Shown: positions 43,274-51,124, counted from the first letter of the stretch. The stretch: DNA of 64,000 bases from an uncultured Clostridia bacterium (GCA_948434855.1 CAOJFR010000002.1:1-64000); one strand, 5' to 3'. Notes: generated by a model not told the origin, from the letters alone. Numbers and translations: made by a program.

Positions 43274-43555
43274 ATGAAAAAGTATGAGATTCTATACATT
43301 GTTGAAGGCAGCCTAAGCGATGAAGATAAAGAAAAAACAATCGCAGCAGTAACTTCGCTTGTAGAGGCAAACGGCGGAAAAGCTGAAGAGCCAGAAAAGT
43401 GGGGAATGAGAAAATATGCATACCCAATCAACTATAAGCAAGAAGGCTATTATGTTCTCATGAATTTTGAAGCAGAAGATTCTGTTCCAAAAATTATGAA
43501 TGACAAGCTTATCATCAGCAAAAACATTGTAAGACACATGATTGTCGCAAAATAG
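43274..43555 (+). CDS. rpsF: 30S ribosomal protein S6
   Basis: S6 binds with S18 to the platform of the 30S subunit. The start is the ATG at 43274 (MKKYEILYIVEG), because AGGAGG lies 7 bases upstream; 8 further in-frame codons upstream are not part of the protein. The 93 residues contain the hallmark GKAEEPEKWGMRKYAYPINYKQEGYYVLMNFEA. It is the first gene of rpsF-ssb-rpsR, with an RNA leader that probably mediates autoregulation. Confidence 0.97.
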   Translation: MKKYEILYIVEGSLSDEDKEKTIAAVTSLVEANGGKAEEPEKWGMRKYAYPINYKQEGYYVLMNFEAEDSVPKIMNDKLIISKNIVRHMIVAK

Positions 43556-43570
43556 TAATAGGAGAAAATT

Positions 43571-44008
43571 ATGAATAAAGTAATTTTGGTTGGAAATTTA
43601 ACCAGAGATCCAGAGCTTGTAACAACAAACAACGGCATATCACTTTGCAGATTCAGTCTAGCAGTTCAAAGAAAATTCACTTCAAGTGATGGCGAGAGAG
43701 AAGCAGATTTTATCAATATAGTTGTATGGCGTGGTCAAGCAGACAACTGCTACAAATACCTCAAAAAAGGCAGCAAGGCAGGTGTTGTTGGAACACTTCA
43801 AACAAGAAGTTATGACGGCAATGATGGAACAAAAAAATACGCAACAGAAGTTGTTGCAGAAGAAGTAGAATTCTTATCATCAAAAAGCTCAAGTTCAGAA
43901 GAATACTCTGCAAGCCCAGAGGCTCCTGCAGCAGGTTCAAAATCAACTGGCAAAACAGATATTGTTAGCAAGTTTGAGCCAATAGATGATGACAACTTAC
44001 CATTTTAA
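43571..44008 (+). CDS. ssb: Single-stranded DNA-binding protein
   Basis: SSB coats single-stranded DNA and recruits replication and repair enzymes. The 145-residue protein has an N-terminal OB fold (MNKVILVGNLTRDPELVTTNNGISLCRFSLAV, then VVWRGQADNCYKYLKKGSKAGVVG), a Ser/Ala/Pro linker and the acidic tip EPIDDDNLPF that binds partner proteins. AGGAG precedes the ATG. Its place between rpsF and rpsR is the standard Firmicutes arrangement. Confidence 0.97.
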   Translation: MNKVILVGNLTRDPELVTTNNGISLCRFSLAVQRKFTSSDGEREADFINIVVWRGQADNCYKYLKKGSKAGVVGTLQTRSYDGNDGTKKYATEVVAEEVEFLSSKSSSSEEYSASPEAPAAGSKSTGKTDIVSKFEPIDDDNLPF

Positions 44009-44019
44009 AGGAGAATAGT

Positions 44020-44292
44020 ATGGATAGAAAAATGAAAAAAGACAATTCTTCTTATGATGAAAAAAACCCAAATAAATATAGAAAAGAAACCAAAAAAGTA
44101 TGTGCATTTTGTGCTGAAAAGAGTGAAGTAATTGATTACAAAAACTCAGCAAAGCTCAGAAAATATATGACAGAAAAGGGCAAAATCATTCCAAGAAGAA
44201 CAACTGGCGTTTGTGCAAAGCATCAAAGAGAGCTCACAAATGCAATCAAAAGAGCAAGAGTTATGGCTCTTCTTCCTTACAGAACACTGTAA
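44020..44292 (+). CDS. rpsR: 30S ribosomal protein S18
   Basis: The 90-residue S18 has an N-terminal polar extension and the core VCAFCAEKSEVIDYKNSAKLRKYMTEKGKIIPRRTTGVCAKHQRELTNAIKRARVMALLPY. CxxC and CAKH are retained, so this is the zinc-ribbon (C+) form rather than the cysteine-less paralogue. AAAGGAG precedes the ATG, 11 bp after ssb. A terminator at 44300-44334 closes the operon. Confidence 0.97.
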   Translation: MDRKMKKDNSSYDEKNPNKYRKETKKVCAFCAEKSEVIDYKNSAKLRKYMTEKGKIIPRRTTGVCAKHQRELTNAIKRARVMALLPYRTL

Positions 44293-44299
44293 AAATTAT

Positions 44300-44334
44300 A
44301 TCACCAAATGCGTTTGCAAATGGTGATTTTTTTT
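44300..44334 (+). terminator. Terminator of rpsF-ssb-rpsR
   Basis: ATCACCA / TGGTGAT stem with an internal TGCG-TTTGCA segment, followed by eight T. Confidence 0.85.
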
Positions 44335-44347
44335 GCAAAATTCGCTA

Positions 44348-44376
44348 TTGACAACTAGGTGCTCTGGTTATATAAT
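44348..44376 (+). promoter_or_regulatory. Perfect-consensus promoter of the coiled-coil gene pair
   Basis: TTGACA and TATAAT with 17-bp spacing: both hexamers match the sigma-A consensus exactly. It drives two small unknown genes. Confidence 0.88.
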
Positions 44377-44404
44377 AATATCATAAAAAAACAGGGAGAG
44401 TGTT

Positions 44405-44929
44405 ATGGAAAAACAGATATTAAAGGAAGAATCAATAGAACAGCAAATTCAAAATAAAGAAAAGAGGCTAAAAGAAGTAAATGATAGGCTCAATTTAATT
44501 GAACATCACAGAGATGCACTTTTGGTTGCAAGGTCATATAGAAGGGATGCTGGTGAAGAGGTAGAGAGTGGCGAGCCAGATTTTGCCAATAACGAATATA
44601 ATTCACTTGTTCATGAAGAGTCAGTGCTTTTAGCAGACATAAATAGTCTCAAAAAACTTTTAACAGTTAAAGGTGTGAAGGAAGAGATAGAAAAAACCCT
44701 CATACTTTTTGAATCCTATCAACAAAGCTATCAAGACCTATGCAATGAAGATGATAGCAATTTAGATTATTTTGGAAAAGCAGACTATGAGGGTCGTGAA
44801 GAGTTGTTAAACAAAATGAAAGAAATAGCAGAAAAAATTAGAGAATTAAAAGAAAAATTAACTTCTCTCTCAGTTCAAGAACAAAATTTAACACAGCCGC
44901 AAATTCAAGAAGCTCAAAAACAGGGCTAG
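44405..44929 (+). CDS. Hypothetical coiled-coil protein, 174 aa
   Basis: I do not recognise a family. The sequence is charged and helical, with heptad-like stretches at residues 10-45 (QIQNKEKRLKEVNDRLNLIEHH) and 130-165 (MKEIAEKIRELKEKLTSL), and no membrane or signal segment. GGGAG precedes the ATG. It has a consensus promoter and is followed 13 bp later by a shorter protein of the same style, with which it shares an ADINSLKKLL / AKAEAYIEVLK-like pattern of helix pairs; they could be distant paralogues or partners. It occupies the space where rplI is usual in Firmicutes. Confidence 0.75.
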   Translation: MEKQILKEESIEQQIQNKEKRLKEVNDRLNLIEHHRDALLVARSYRRDAGEEVESGEPDFANNEYNSLVHEESVLLADINSLKKLLTVKGVKEEIEKTLILFESYQQSYQDLCNEDDSNLDYFGKADYEGREELLNKMKEIAEKIRELKEKLTSLSVQEQNLTQPQIQEAQKQG

Positions 44930-44942
44930 GGAGAGGACTAAG

Positions 44943-45212
44943 GTGAAAAAATATTCAGGTCAATTCACAGCAGCAGAGTTTTTGCAAGAGCAAATCAATT
45001 CAACCAAAGATGACATTGCAAAGGCCGAAGCCTATATAGAAGTTTTAAAAATGGCAAGACAACAAATATTAGACAGTGGCAATGTGGTAGATATGGAAAG
45101 GTTTTCCACAGAATATGTAACATATTTAAATGGAAAAAGCCTTTTAGAGACACATTTAAAAGATTTAGAGGATCAAAAAAGAGAGCTAGAACTTCTTCCT
45201 CAACCAAGCTAA
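44943..45212 (+). CDS. Hypothetical helical protein, 89 aa
   Basis: This is a small helical protein starting at GTG, with GGGAGAGG 6 bases upstream. It reads as two long helices: EFLQEQINSTKDDIAKAEAYIEVLKMARQQI and a second one from SLLETHLKDLEDQKRELELL. A short loop with SGNVVDMERF separates them. No known domain. It is coupled to the preceding coiled-coil gene and ends at a terminator (45217-45240). It might form a helical bundle with its neighbour; function unknown. Confidence 0.72.
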   Translation: MKKYSGQFTAAEFLQEQINSTKDDIAKAEAYIEVLKMARQQILDSGNVVDMERFSTEYVTYLNGKSLLETHLKDLEDQKRELELLPQPS

Positions 45213-45216
45213 AAAC

Positions 45217-45241
45217 AAGCAAAAATGCTTGTTTTTATTTT
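45217..45241 (+). terminator. Terminator of the coiled-coil pair
   Basis: AACAAGC / GCTTGTT stem around AAAAAT, followed by TTTATTTT. Confidence 0.8.
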
Positions 45242-45263
45242 ATAAATTAAGTTTTAATTTTAT

Positions 45264-45301
45264 GGGTGTGACCTTGACAACACCCTAATTTTATTTATAC
45301 T
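45264..45301 (+). promoter_or_regulatory. dnaB promoter with overlapping inverted repeat
   Basis: TTGACA (45274-45279) and TATACT (45296-45301) are spaced by 16 bp. The arms GGGTGT (45264-45269) and ACACCC (45280-45285) bracket the -35 hexamer and could form an operator. Confidence 0.6.
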
Positions 45302-45326
45302 AAAAGTATAAATTGGAGATAATTAA

Positions 45327-46934
45327 ATGGCAGAAAGAACAAAAGAGACTGATTCAAAAAAGAAATCGTCAAGAAAAACCAGTATAGATGGCAAAATACT
45401 GCCAAACAACTATGAAGCCGAGCAAGCGGTGCTTGGCTGTGCACTCATTGATTCAGATGCTGCCCTTGCGGTTATAGGAAAGCTTGAAGAGGCAGACTTT
45501 TATAATGCCACACATAGATACATTTTTTCTGCAATCAGAAGTTTGCAAAGCAAGGCCAAGCCAATAGATTTCATCACGGTATCAGGCGAGCTTGAAAATT
45601 TAGGCAAAATCAATGATGTTGGTGGAATGGGTTATGTGTCAAGCTTAACAAGCATAGTTCCATCATCAGCCAGCTACAATCATTACATAGATCTCGTAAA
45701 AAAAGTTTCCATACTAAGGCAGCTCATTGCAATCAGTGGTGATATTATAGATGAAGCCTATAAAAGTGGTTCAGATGAATCGCTTATTGGCATTGCTGAA
45801 AAAAAGATATATGAAATTGCAGAAAAGGGACAACAAGGCAGTCTAGAAAAAATAGATTTGTCAGTTCAAAAGGTTATAGATAACTTTGAATTAATCCATA
45901 AAGAAGGCGGAACAATCCATGGCATAAAAACAGGGTTCCATCAAATAGATAAGGCAACCAATGGCTTGCAAAAATCCGACCTTATAATCTTAGCCGCAAG
46001 ACCAGGTGTAGGAAAAACATCGCTTGCAATGAACATTGTTTCCAATGCAGCACTAAATTCAAAGGCAAAATGTGCAGTATTTTCGCTAGAAATGGGAAGA
46101 GAGCAACTTGCAAGAAGAATGCTCTGCTCAGTTGCAAATGTTTCAATGGCAAAGGGAATGCGTGGCGATCTTCATGAAGAAGATTGGGTAAAATTGCATA
46201 AAGCAAAAAAGCAGTTGTCAGAAGCAGATATATTTATTGATGACAATGCTCTAAACACTCCTTCGCAGGTGCTTTCAAAGTGTAGAAAGCTCAAAAGAGA
46301 GCGTGGGCTAGACCTTGTTGTAATTGACTATCTTGGACTCATGAAGTCCGATGAAAAAACTGACAATCGTCAAAATGAGGTTGCAAACATTTCAAGACAG
46401 CTCAAAATTCTTGCAAAAGAGATTAATGTTCCAGTAATCACGCTTTGCCAATTAAATCGTTCAGTAGAGCAAAGAGATGACGGCAAGCCAGGAAGGCCAG
46501 TGCTTTCAGACCTCAGAGATTCTGGTTCAATAGAGCAAGATGCAGATATGGTATGGTTCATTCATAGAGACATGACTAAAAATGAGCTAGATAAAGATCC
46601 AAATCAAAACTATACTGCAGAAATCATTATTGCAAAATTCAGAAACGGACAACCGGGCAGTGTATTCCTTGGCTGGGATGGTTCAAGAACCAGTTTTGTC
46701 AATCTTGAAAAAGATGCAAACGAGCAAAGTTTGGTTAATATATACGAGCAAAATCAGGAGAGCAAAAGAGAAGCCCGCAAGGCAAGGTCAGCAGAAGATA
46801 TTGCTTCAGCCTTAAATAATATAGTTAACGAGATTGATGCCGATGGCTTAGGAATGGTGCCTCCTCCAGAAGAAGAAAATCCAGTTCCAGATTTCAGCAA
46901 CATAAGCGTTCCAGAAGACGATGAATTGTTTTAA
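45327..46934 (+). CDS. dnaB: Replicative DNA helicase DnaB
   Basis: This is the hexameric replicative helicase (DnaC in Bacillus terms). Residues 25-125 form the N-terminal domain (LPNNYEAEQAVLGCALID). The RecA-like motor has Walker A AARPGVGKTS near residue 230, Walker B LDLVVIDYLGLM, and RQLKILAKEINVPVITLCQLNRSVEQRDDGKPGRPVLSDLRDSGSIEQDAD. At 535 residues it is longer than the usual 440-460, because of a 24-residue basic N-terminal extension and a ~70-residue acidic C-terminal tail ending VPEDDELF. It has its own promoter and a terminator after it (46937-46965). Confidence 0.96.
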   Translation: MAERTKETDSKKKSSRKTSIDGKILPNNYEAEQAVLGCALIDSDAALAVIGKLEEADFYNATHRYIFSAIRSLQSKAKPIDFITVSGELENLGKINDVGGMGYVSSLTSIVPSSASYNHYIDLVKKVSILRQLIAISGDIIDEAYKSGSDESLIGIAEKKIYEIAEKGQQGSLEKIDLSVQKVIDNFELIHKEGGTIHGIKTGFHQIDKATNGLQKSDLIILAARPGVGKTSLAMNIVSNAALNSKAKCAVFSLEMGREQLARRMLCSVANVSMAKGMRGDLHEEDWVKLHKAKKQLSEADIFIDDNALNTPSQVLSKCRKLKRERGLDLVVIDYLGLMKSDEKTDNRQNEVANISRQLKILAKEINVPVITLCQLNRSVEQRDDGKPGRPVLSDLRDSGSIEQDADMVWFIHRDMTKNELDKDPNQNYTAEIIIAKFRNGQPGSVFLGWDGSRTSFVNLEKDANEQSLVNIYEQNQESKREARKARSAEDIASALNNIVNEIDADGLGMVPPPEEENPVPDFSNISVPEDDELF

Positions 46935-46936
46935 AG

Positions 46937-46966
46937 ATAAAGGAGAATGTTTCTCCTTTATTTTGC
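46937..46966 (+). terminator. dnaB terminator
   Basis: ATAAAGGAGA / TCTCCTTTAT stem followed by TTTTG. The last arm also resembles an anti-Shine-Dalgarno sequence but no gene starts there. Confidence 0.75.
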
Positions 46967-46984
46967 ATCAAAAAAATTCAAATG

Positions 46985-47013
46985 TTGACAAGAAAAAATA
47001 AAATTGATATACT
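46985..47013 (+). promoter_or_regulatory. Promoter of the DUF4097-like gene
   Basis: TTGACA and TATACT with 17-bp spacing, 17 bp before the ATG region; near-consensus. Confidence 0.78.
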
Positions 47014-47029
47014 AAACGAGAGGTAGATT

Positions 47030-48637
47030 ATGTCAAAAAGATTTGCAACAATATTTTTCATAACTGTCGCAACCATAATGATATTAGCAGTGGTATTTTT
47101 TATGGTGCTATTTTTAGCCCCAGGTGTAACAGTTTTTGGAATAAGATATATAGGTCAAGATCTTCATAAATATGAGTCAGGAAAAATAGAGCTAAACAAA
47201 GAATATGGCGGAGATTTCTCAGCTCTCACCCTAAACACTCATGAAGTTCCTGTCAATGTATATTTCACAGAGAGCATGTCATATTATGTTGAATATTATT
47301 GCAACTTCAACGGAATCACAAATTCAAAAATATCTGATCCATCAATGAAGATAGAAAGAAAGGGAACAGAAATAATCATCACCACTTCAGAATATCATAA
47401 AGTAATATACGAAACATCATCTTCAGAAAGATATATAAATTTATATATACCGCTAGTTTCAGTTTCAGGTGCCGGCGTAGACTATACAACAGCGCTAGAA
47501 ATCAATTCAAACAAATCACCAATCACATTCACCAAAGATGACAGAACAGATGAAAGAACACCAACCTTTAACACAATAAGTTTAACAACAAATGGAAAGG
47601 TAAATTATAACACACCAATCATGACCAACAATTTCAGATTAAGCACATCTTCATCAATAAAAGTAAATGAAAATTGGTCAAATTTTATCTATTCAACCAA
47701 CTATAGTTTAAAGAGCACAAGCGGAAAAATTGAGCTAAATTGTCCAGTTTCAGGAAATCTAGATTTAGAGACAAAAAATGGTTCAATAAGCTTAGTTTCA
47801 TGCAAAAACCTATATGCAAAAAGCTCACACGGAAGCATAAAGTCAGCAGGCGAAAATCCAGTAAAAATTTCAGGTATTGTAGATATAGAAACCAAGTCAG
47901 GCAGTGTCACACTAGGTGATATTAATGGAATTGGCGAAAATAAAATCAAAACCAGTTCAGGCAAGGTTGTGCTTGGAAAGATTAAAGATGGAACAATCAT
48001 AACTCAAAGAGGCAGTGTAACCATTAAGTCAGTTTCAAATGCAACAATAGACACAAATGTAGGAAATGTAATAGTTGAAGAGTCGCTAGGATCTATTGTA
48101 GCAAAAACCAAAAGAGGAAACATAACTCTTGGCGGTGAAAACTTAACAATGAACAACGCAACAGTGTTTTCAAGGCTAGGCAAAGTAAATTTAAAATCAG
48201 CCGATGGAACAACAAGTGTTGAAACAATTTCGTCTAATGTAAATATAAAAAATAGAACAAGTGAAAATTTCACAATAAAGTGTGGCGGAAAGTTAAATGC
48301 AGAGGGCTTAACAGGAAAGGTAAATATTTTTGCAGAAAAAGATTCCACAGTAAGTTTCAGTAGAATTTCAGATGTTTCGGTTCTAGATTTTGGTGCAAGT
48401 GCCAAAGAGGTCAGTGTATATGCTTTGGGAAACACCAAAGATGACATTGGCTACAGAGTATATGGCTCAAGCGTAATAATAAAAGAGTATAGAAATAATG
48501 CCTACATAACCTATGACGGCACAAATGGAAGCGGAAGAGATAAATATGAATATAACGTTAACTGGAGCACATATTTAAAACTCACAAGCAAAGATAACAA
48601 GGCAAAAGTAAATTTATTTTTCAAGGCGCCAAATTAA
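47030..48637 (+). CDS. Membrane-anchored DUF4097-like (adhesin-type beta-helix) protein
   Basis: This 535-residue protein has a single N-terminal membrane helix (residues 8-32) and then an exposed region. From about residue 160 it consists of short repeating beta-strand rungs such as LKSTSGKIELN, DLETKNGSISLVS, DIETKSGSVTLGDING and KTSSGKVVLGKI, about 20 residues apart. That is the pattern of DUF4097/putative auto-transporter adhesin head domains, which fold as beta-helices. The function is probably at the cell surface, but no binding partner is known. It is monocistronic with a clear promoter and terminator. Confidence 0.78.
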   Translation: MSKRFATIFFITVATIMILAVVFFMVLFLAPGVTVFGIRYIGQDLHKYESGKIELNKEYGGDFSALTLNTHEVPVNVYFTESMSYYVEYYCNFNGITNSKISDPSMKIERKGTEIIITTSEYHKVIYETSSSERYINLYIPLVSVSGAGVDYTTALEINSNKSPITFTKDDRTDERTPTFNTISLTTNGKVNYNTPIMTNNFRLSTSSSIKVNENWSNFIYSTNYSLKSTSGKIELNCPVSGNLDLETKNGSISLVSCKNLYAKSSHGSIKSAGENPVKISGIVDIETKSGSVTLGDINGIGENKIKTSSGKVVLGKIKDGTIITQRGSVTIKSVSNATIDTNVGNVIVEESLGSIVAKTKRGNITLGGENLTMNNATVFSRLGKVNLKSADGTTSVETISSNVNIKNRTSENFTIKCGGKLNAEGLTGKVNIFAEKDSTVSFSRISDVSVLDFGASAKEVSVYALGNTKDDIGYRVYGSSVIIKEYRNNAYITYDGTNGSGRDKYEYNVNWSTYLKLTSKDNKAKVNLFFKAPN

Positions 48638-48666
48638 TTAAAAAAAATATGAAAAAAATAAAAGAA

Positions 48667-48696
48667 AAACTAGAGAAAAATCTCTAGTTTTTTTCT
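48667..48696 (+). terminator. Terminator of the DUF4097-like gene
   Basis: AAACTAGAGA / TCTCTAGTTT stem with AAAA loop and T-run. Confidence 0.9.
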
Positions 48697-48704
48697 AGGG
48701 GGTA

Positions 48705-48733
48705 TTTACAAACCATCAAAAGTGTGCTAAAAT
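48705..48733 (+). promoter_or_regulatory. Promoter of the HicB-like operon
   Basis: TTTACA and TAAAAT with 17-bp spacing. A ~100-nt leader with no obvious strong structure follows before the ATG at 48842. Confidence 0.55.
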
Positions 48734-48841
48734 TGAAGCACGATAGTTTAATAGGCAAAAAAAGTATATTAAATTATTGGACATTTATTTTCGTTGGTGG
48801 TAAAATCGCATTAGGATAGTTTAAATTTTTGTGAGGTTACA

Positions 48842-49195
48842 ATGAAAAGATTCGTTTATCCAATGGTTTTATTCACAGATGAAAATGATTTATATACTGC
48901 TTTGTATCCAGACCTAAACTTGCTTGCGTCTGGCTCTTCAATAGAAGATGTATATGCAAGGGCAAATGACTACTTGGATTTTTATATTGTGTCAGCAATA
49001 AAGTTTGGCAGCAAGCTTGCAGCAATGTCAACCTATGCCGACATTCAGGCACTAAATCCAAAAAAGATTGTTTTGCTCGGCTCAGCACAGGTTGAAGAAA
49101 CAGAAATCGTATTAACAGAGCAGGAAGAAACTGAAAAAAACTTCTTAAAAGAGTTTCTATTTACTGATGGAAATGAAGTGGAGGGAAATAGTTAA
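48842..49195 (+). CDS. HicB-like domain protein
   Basis: This 117-residue protein has a first half that looks like the HicB/UPF0150 fold: YPMVLFTDENDLYTALYPDLNLLASGSSIEDVYARANDYLDFYI, that is, a strand with exposed acidic turn, the Y-x-x-x-x-P-D-L pattern, and a long helix. The tail (residues 75-117) is acidic. No HicA toxin (small double-stranded-RNA-binding-like protein) is next to it, and no helix-turn-helix is visible, so a classical toxin-antitoxin role is not supported. GTGAGG is the ribosome binding site. The stop overlaps the next ATG by one base. Confidence 0.7.
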   Translation: MKRFVYPMVLFTDENDLYTALYPDLNLLASGSSIEDVYARANDYLDFYIVSAIKFGSKLAAMSTYADIQALNPKKIVLLGSAQVEETEIVLTEQEETEKNFLKEFLFTDGNEVEGNS

Positions 49196-49788
49196 TGGAA
49201 AACGAAACAACAACTTCAAAATTGCTTAATGATATTGCGAGAAAAGAACAATTTTATGGAACAGTTCCAAAAGAGCTAGAAGTATCAGTAACAGCAACCT
49301 GTCTTGGTGCGCCAATTCAATATAGAAAAGACCCAATCACGGGCTTAACTTTGGCTTGTATGCTTGTGCCAACAGAAGGTTCAGCAATTCAGCCAGCACT
49401 AGTCACCTATGGAAAAGAAGAGCGCATCGGCAAGGGTGCATATCAAGCGCTATATCATCAGCTTGGATGTGAAGAGCTCATGAATCCAAAGAGCAATAAA
49501 GAGGCGTCAGAATATTTAATAAATAATTTTGATAAAAGATTCAACCTTGGCAGCGGAAACAGTTATGTATCAACAGTGCTTGGGCCAAAGTTTGATTTAA
49601 TTTCAAAATATGCAAAAGAGAGTTATCCAGAATATCACTCTCAATTCAGCGAGTTCAAAACAAGTTACATGGAAATGTTTGGAGCATACTATACAAGCGG
49701 AAAAAATAAAGAAGAAGCTGAAAAAAAAACGGACAACATAGCATTGTCAGCGATGGAAGCACAGACTCAAACCAGAGTTAATGTATAA
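49195..49788 (+). CDS. Hypothetical protein, 197 aa
   Basis: No recognised family. It is a soluble protein with a mixed fold: residues 25-75 are likely beta (LEVSVTATCLGAPIQYRKDPITGLTLACMLVPTEG), and residues 80-175 are helical with aromatic residues (GAYQALYHQLGCEELMNPKSNKEASEYL). It is translationally coupled to the HicB-like gene by an ATG overlapping the TAA. It is followed 13 bp later by the next gene, so the three form one operon. Confidence 0.7.
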   Translation: MENETTTSKLLNDIARKEQFYGTVPKELEVSVTATCLGAPIQYRKDPITGLTLACMLVPTEGSAIQPALVTYGKEERIGKGAYQALYHQLGCEELMNPKSNKEASEYLINNFDKRFNLGSGNSYVSTVLGPKFDLISKYAKESYPEYHSQFSEFKTSYMEMFGAYYTSGKNKEEAEKKTDNIALSAMEAQTQTRVNV

Positions 49789-49801
49789 TTAGGAGAGGTT
49801 C

Positions 49802-50338
49802 GTGGCAAGAATAGACTTACATAAACTGGCTTTAACCGTTGGTTTTGAAGTGGTTTGTGTTGATGAACAGTACACAAACTATGAATATATGGTCAGAATA
49901 AAAGACATAGAGAGTATGTCATATATTTTAAAAATCAAAAATGAGCCAAAGTTTAATGAAGTTGAAGATATCATCGGCTCAACAATTATAATGCTCCCAA
50001 AAAAGCTAAGAAAAAAAATCAAAAAAATGATGCGAAAAATTGATGAAAATAACATAGAAAATGTCATAGACCTTTTGTGTTATACAGTTTCAGAATATAA
50101 CAGCAAAACCAAATATAGCAAGCTCAAAGAATATGGCGAGCTTGTTGGCATAAATATTGAAGATTATGGATATTTCTTCACCTATAAGCTTCCAAAAAAG
50201 AAGTATGCAAAAATATTATCTTTAATTGAAAGCAAACTAACGGTTGAAGAAGCTCCAATAGTCGGAAAAATTCGCAAAATAGAATATAAAATTGGTTACA
50301 TAAAACAACATAATGCATTAGAAAGTCAGTCAATTTAG
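49802..50338 (+). CDS. Hypothetical protein, 178 aa
   Basis: No recognised family. It starts at GTG with AGGAG 7 bases upstream. A beta-rich N-terminal part (VGFEVVCVDEQYTNYEYMVRIKDIESMSYILKIKN) is followed by a highly basic helix, KKLRKKIKKMMRKIDENN, near residue 70, then a helical C-terminus. It is the last gene of the HicB-like operon; a terminator stem overlaps its stop codon. The basic patch suggests nucleic-acid or acidic-surface binding, but this is only a guess. Confidence 0.7.
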   Translation: MARIDLHKLALTVGFEVVCVDEQYTNYEYMVRIKDIESMSYILKIKNEPKFNEVEDIIGSTIIMLPKKLRKKIKKMMRKIDENNIENVIDLLCYTVSEYNSKTKYSKLKEYGELVGINIEDYGYFFTYKLPKKKYAKILSLIESKLTVEEAPIVGKIRKIEYKIGYIKQHNALESQSI

Positions 50339-50350
50339 ACTGGCTTTTTG
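50324..50350 (+). terminator. Terminator of the HicB-like operon
   Basis: AGTCAGTC / GACTGGCT stem (one G-T pair) across the stop codon, followed by TTTTTG. Confidence 0.75.
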
Positions 50351-50352
50351 TT

Positions 50353-50381
50353 TTGACAACACAAAAATAATAAACTATAAT
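50353..50381 (+). promoter_or_regulatory. Perfect-consensus promoter of the methyltransferase gene
   Basis: TTGACA and TATAAT with 17-bp spacing, 19 bp before the ATG. Confidence 0.88.
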
Positions 50382-50400
50382 TTTGTTATAGGAGAAACAA

Positions 50401-51018
50401 ATGAAAGGCGTAAAAGACTACTACAATAAAACCGCTGGCGAGTGGAATAATGAAGAGTTAAAGGAAAAGAAAGAGAGTGAAATCCTAAAAAAGTTTTATG
50501 AATGTTTCAGTTTGGCAGGAACCAAATCCCCAAGAATACTAGACATGGGTTCAGGTGCAGGCTATGATTCTCAAATTTTGTGTTCATATGGTGCAAGAGT
50601 AATGGGCATAGATGTCAGTGAAAAACTTGTTGAAATTGCCAAAAGCCATGTCAAAAACGCAAAGTTTGTTGTGGGAAGCATAACTGAAGAACTAAAGAGC
50701 CTAGGCTCTTTTGATGGAGTCGTGTGCCTTGCAACCATAACCTTTGTAGAGATTCAAAATTTAAGGCAAACTTTCATAAACATTGGTCAGGTTCTAAAGA
50801 AGGGTGGATTGTTGCTAGTCTCTTCGCATGAAGGTGCTGGAAAAGACATAAAGCAAAGCTATGTTCAAATAGATGGCGAAGAATATGACAAAAATTTCAA
50901 CAACTATTCCGCTGAAGAGCTTTGTGGCTGTGCATTTCCAGAGTTTAAGCTCATAGACACGTGGAAATTTGCAGACTTTGAAGAGGGTTGGAGATACTAT
51001 GTGTTCATAAAAAAATAG
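50401..51018 (+). CDS. Class I SAM-dependent methyltransferase
   Basis: This is a 205-residue Rossmann-fold methyltransferase. Motif I is RILDMGSGAGYDSQILCSYGA; the acidic end of strand 2 is MGIDVSEKLVEIAK. Motif III is VGSITEELKSLGSFDGVVCLATITFVE, and post-motif KGGLLLVSSHEG follows. This is the generic Methyltransf_11/25 type; the substrate cannot be assigned. AGGAG precedes the ATG. It is monocistronic with its own consensus promoter and terminator. A SAM-dependent enzyme elsewhere in the window might be relevant to the SAM-riboswitch-like leader, but this gene itself has no such leader. Confidence 0.88.
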   Translation: MKGVKDYYNKTAGEWNNEELKEKKESEILKKFYECFSLAGTKSPRILDMGSGAGYDSQILCSYGARVMGIDVSEKLVEIAKSHVKNAKFVVGSITEELKSLGSFDGVVCLATITFVEIQNLRQTFINIGQVLKKGGLLLVSSHEGAGKDIKQSYVQIDGEEYDKNFNNYSAEELCGCAFPEFKLIDTWKFADFEEGWRYYVFIKK

Positions 51019-51051
51019 GTGAATAAAACCATAAAAATAATTAAAATCATA

Positions 51052-51086
51052 AATTAAAAGTGCTCAAATCGGGCACTTTTAATTTT
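51052..51086 (+). terminator. Terminator of the methyltransferase gene
   Basis: AATTAAAAGTGC / GCACTTTTAATT stem with a 9-base loop, then TTGCC. T-run short but stem strong. Confidence 0.8.
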
Positions 51087-51096
51087 GCCTAAAACC

Positions 51097-51124
51097 TTGA
51101 CAAAACAGAATAAAAGAATATAAT
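51097..51124 (+). promoter_or_regulatory. Promoter of the 161-aa hypothetical gene
   Basis: TTGACA and TATAAT with 16-bp spacing; TTGGAG ribosome binding site follows. Confidence 0.78.

Noticed and set aside
48842..49788. Toxin-antitoxin module (HicAB).
   Set aside because: The partner is 197 residues with no HicA features and the HicB-like protein has no DNA-binding domain.
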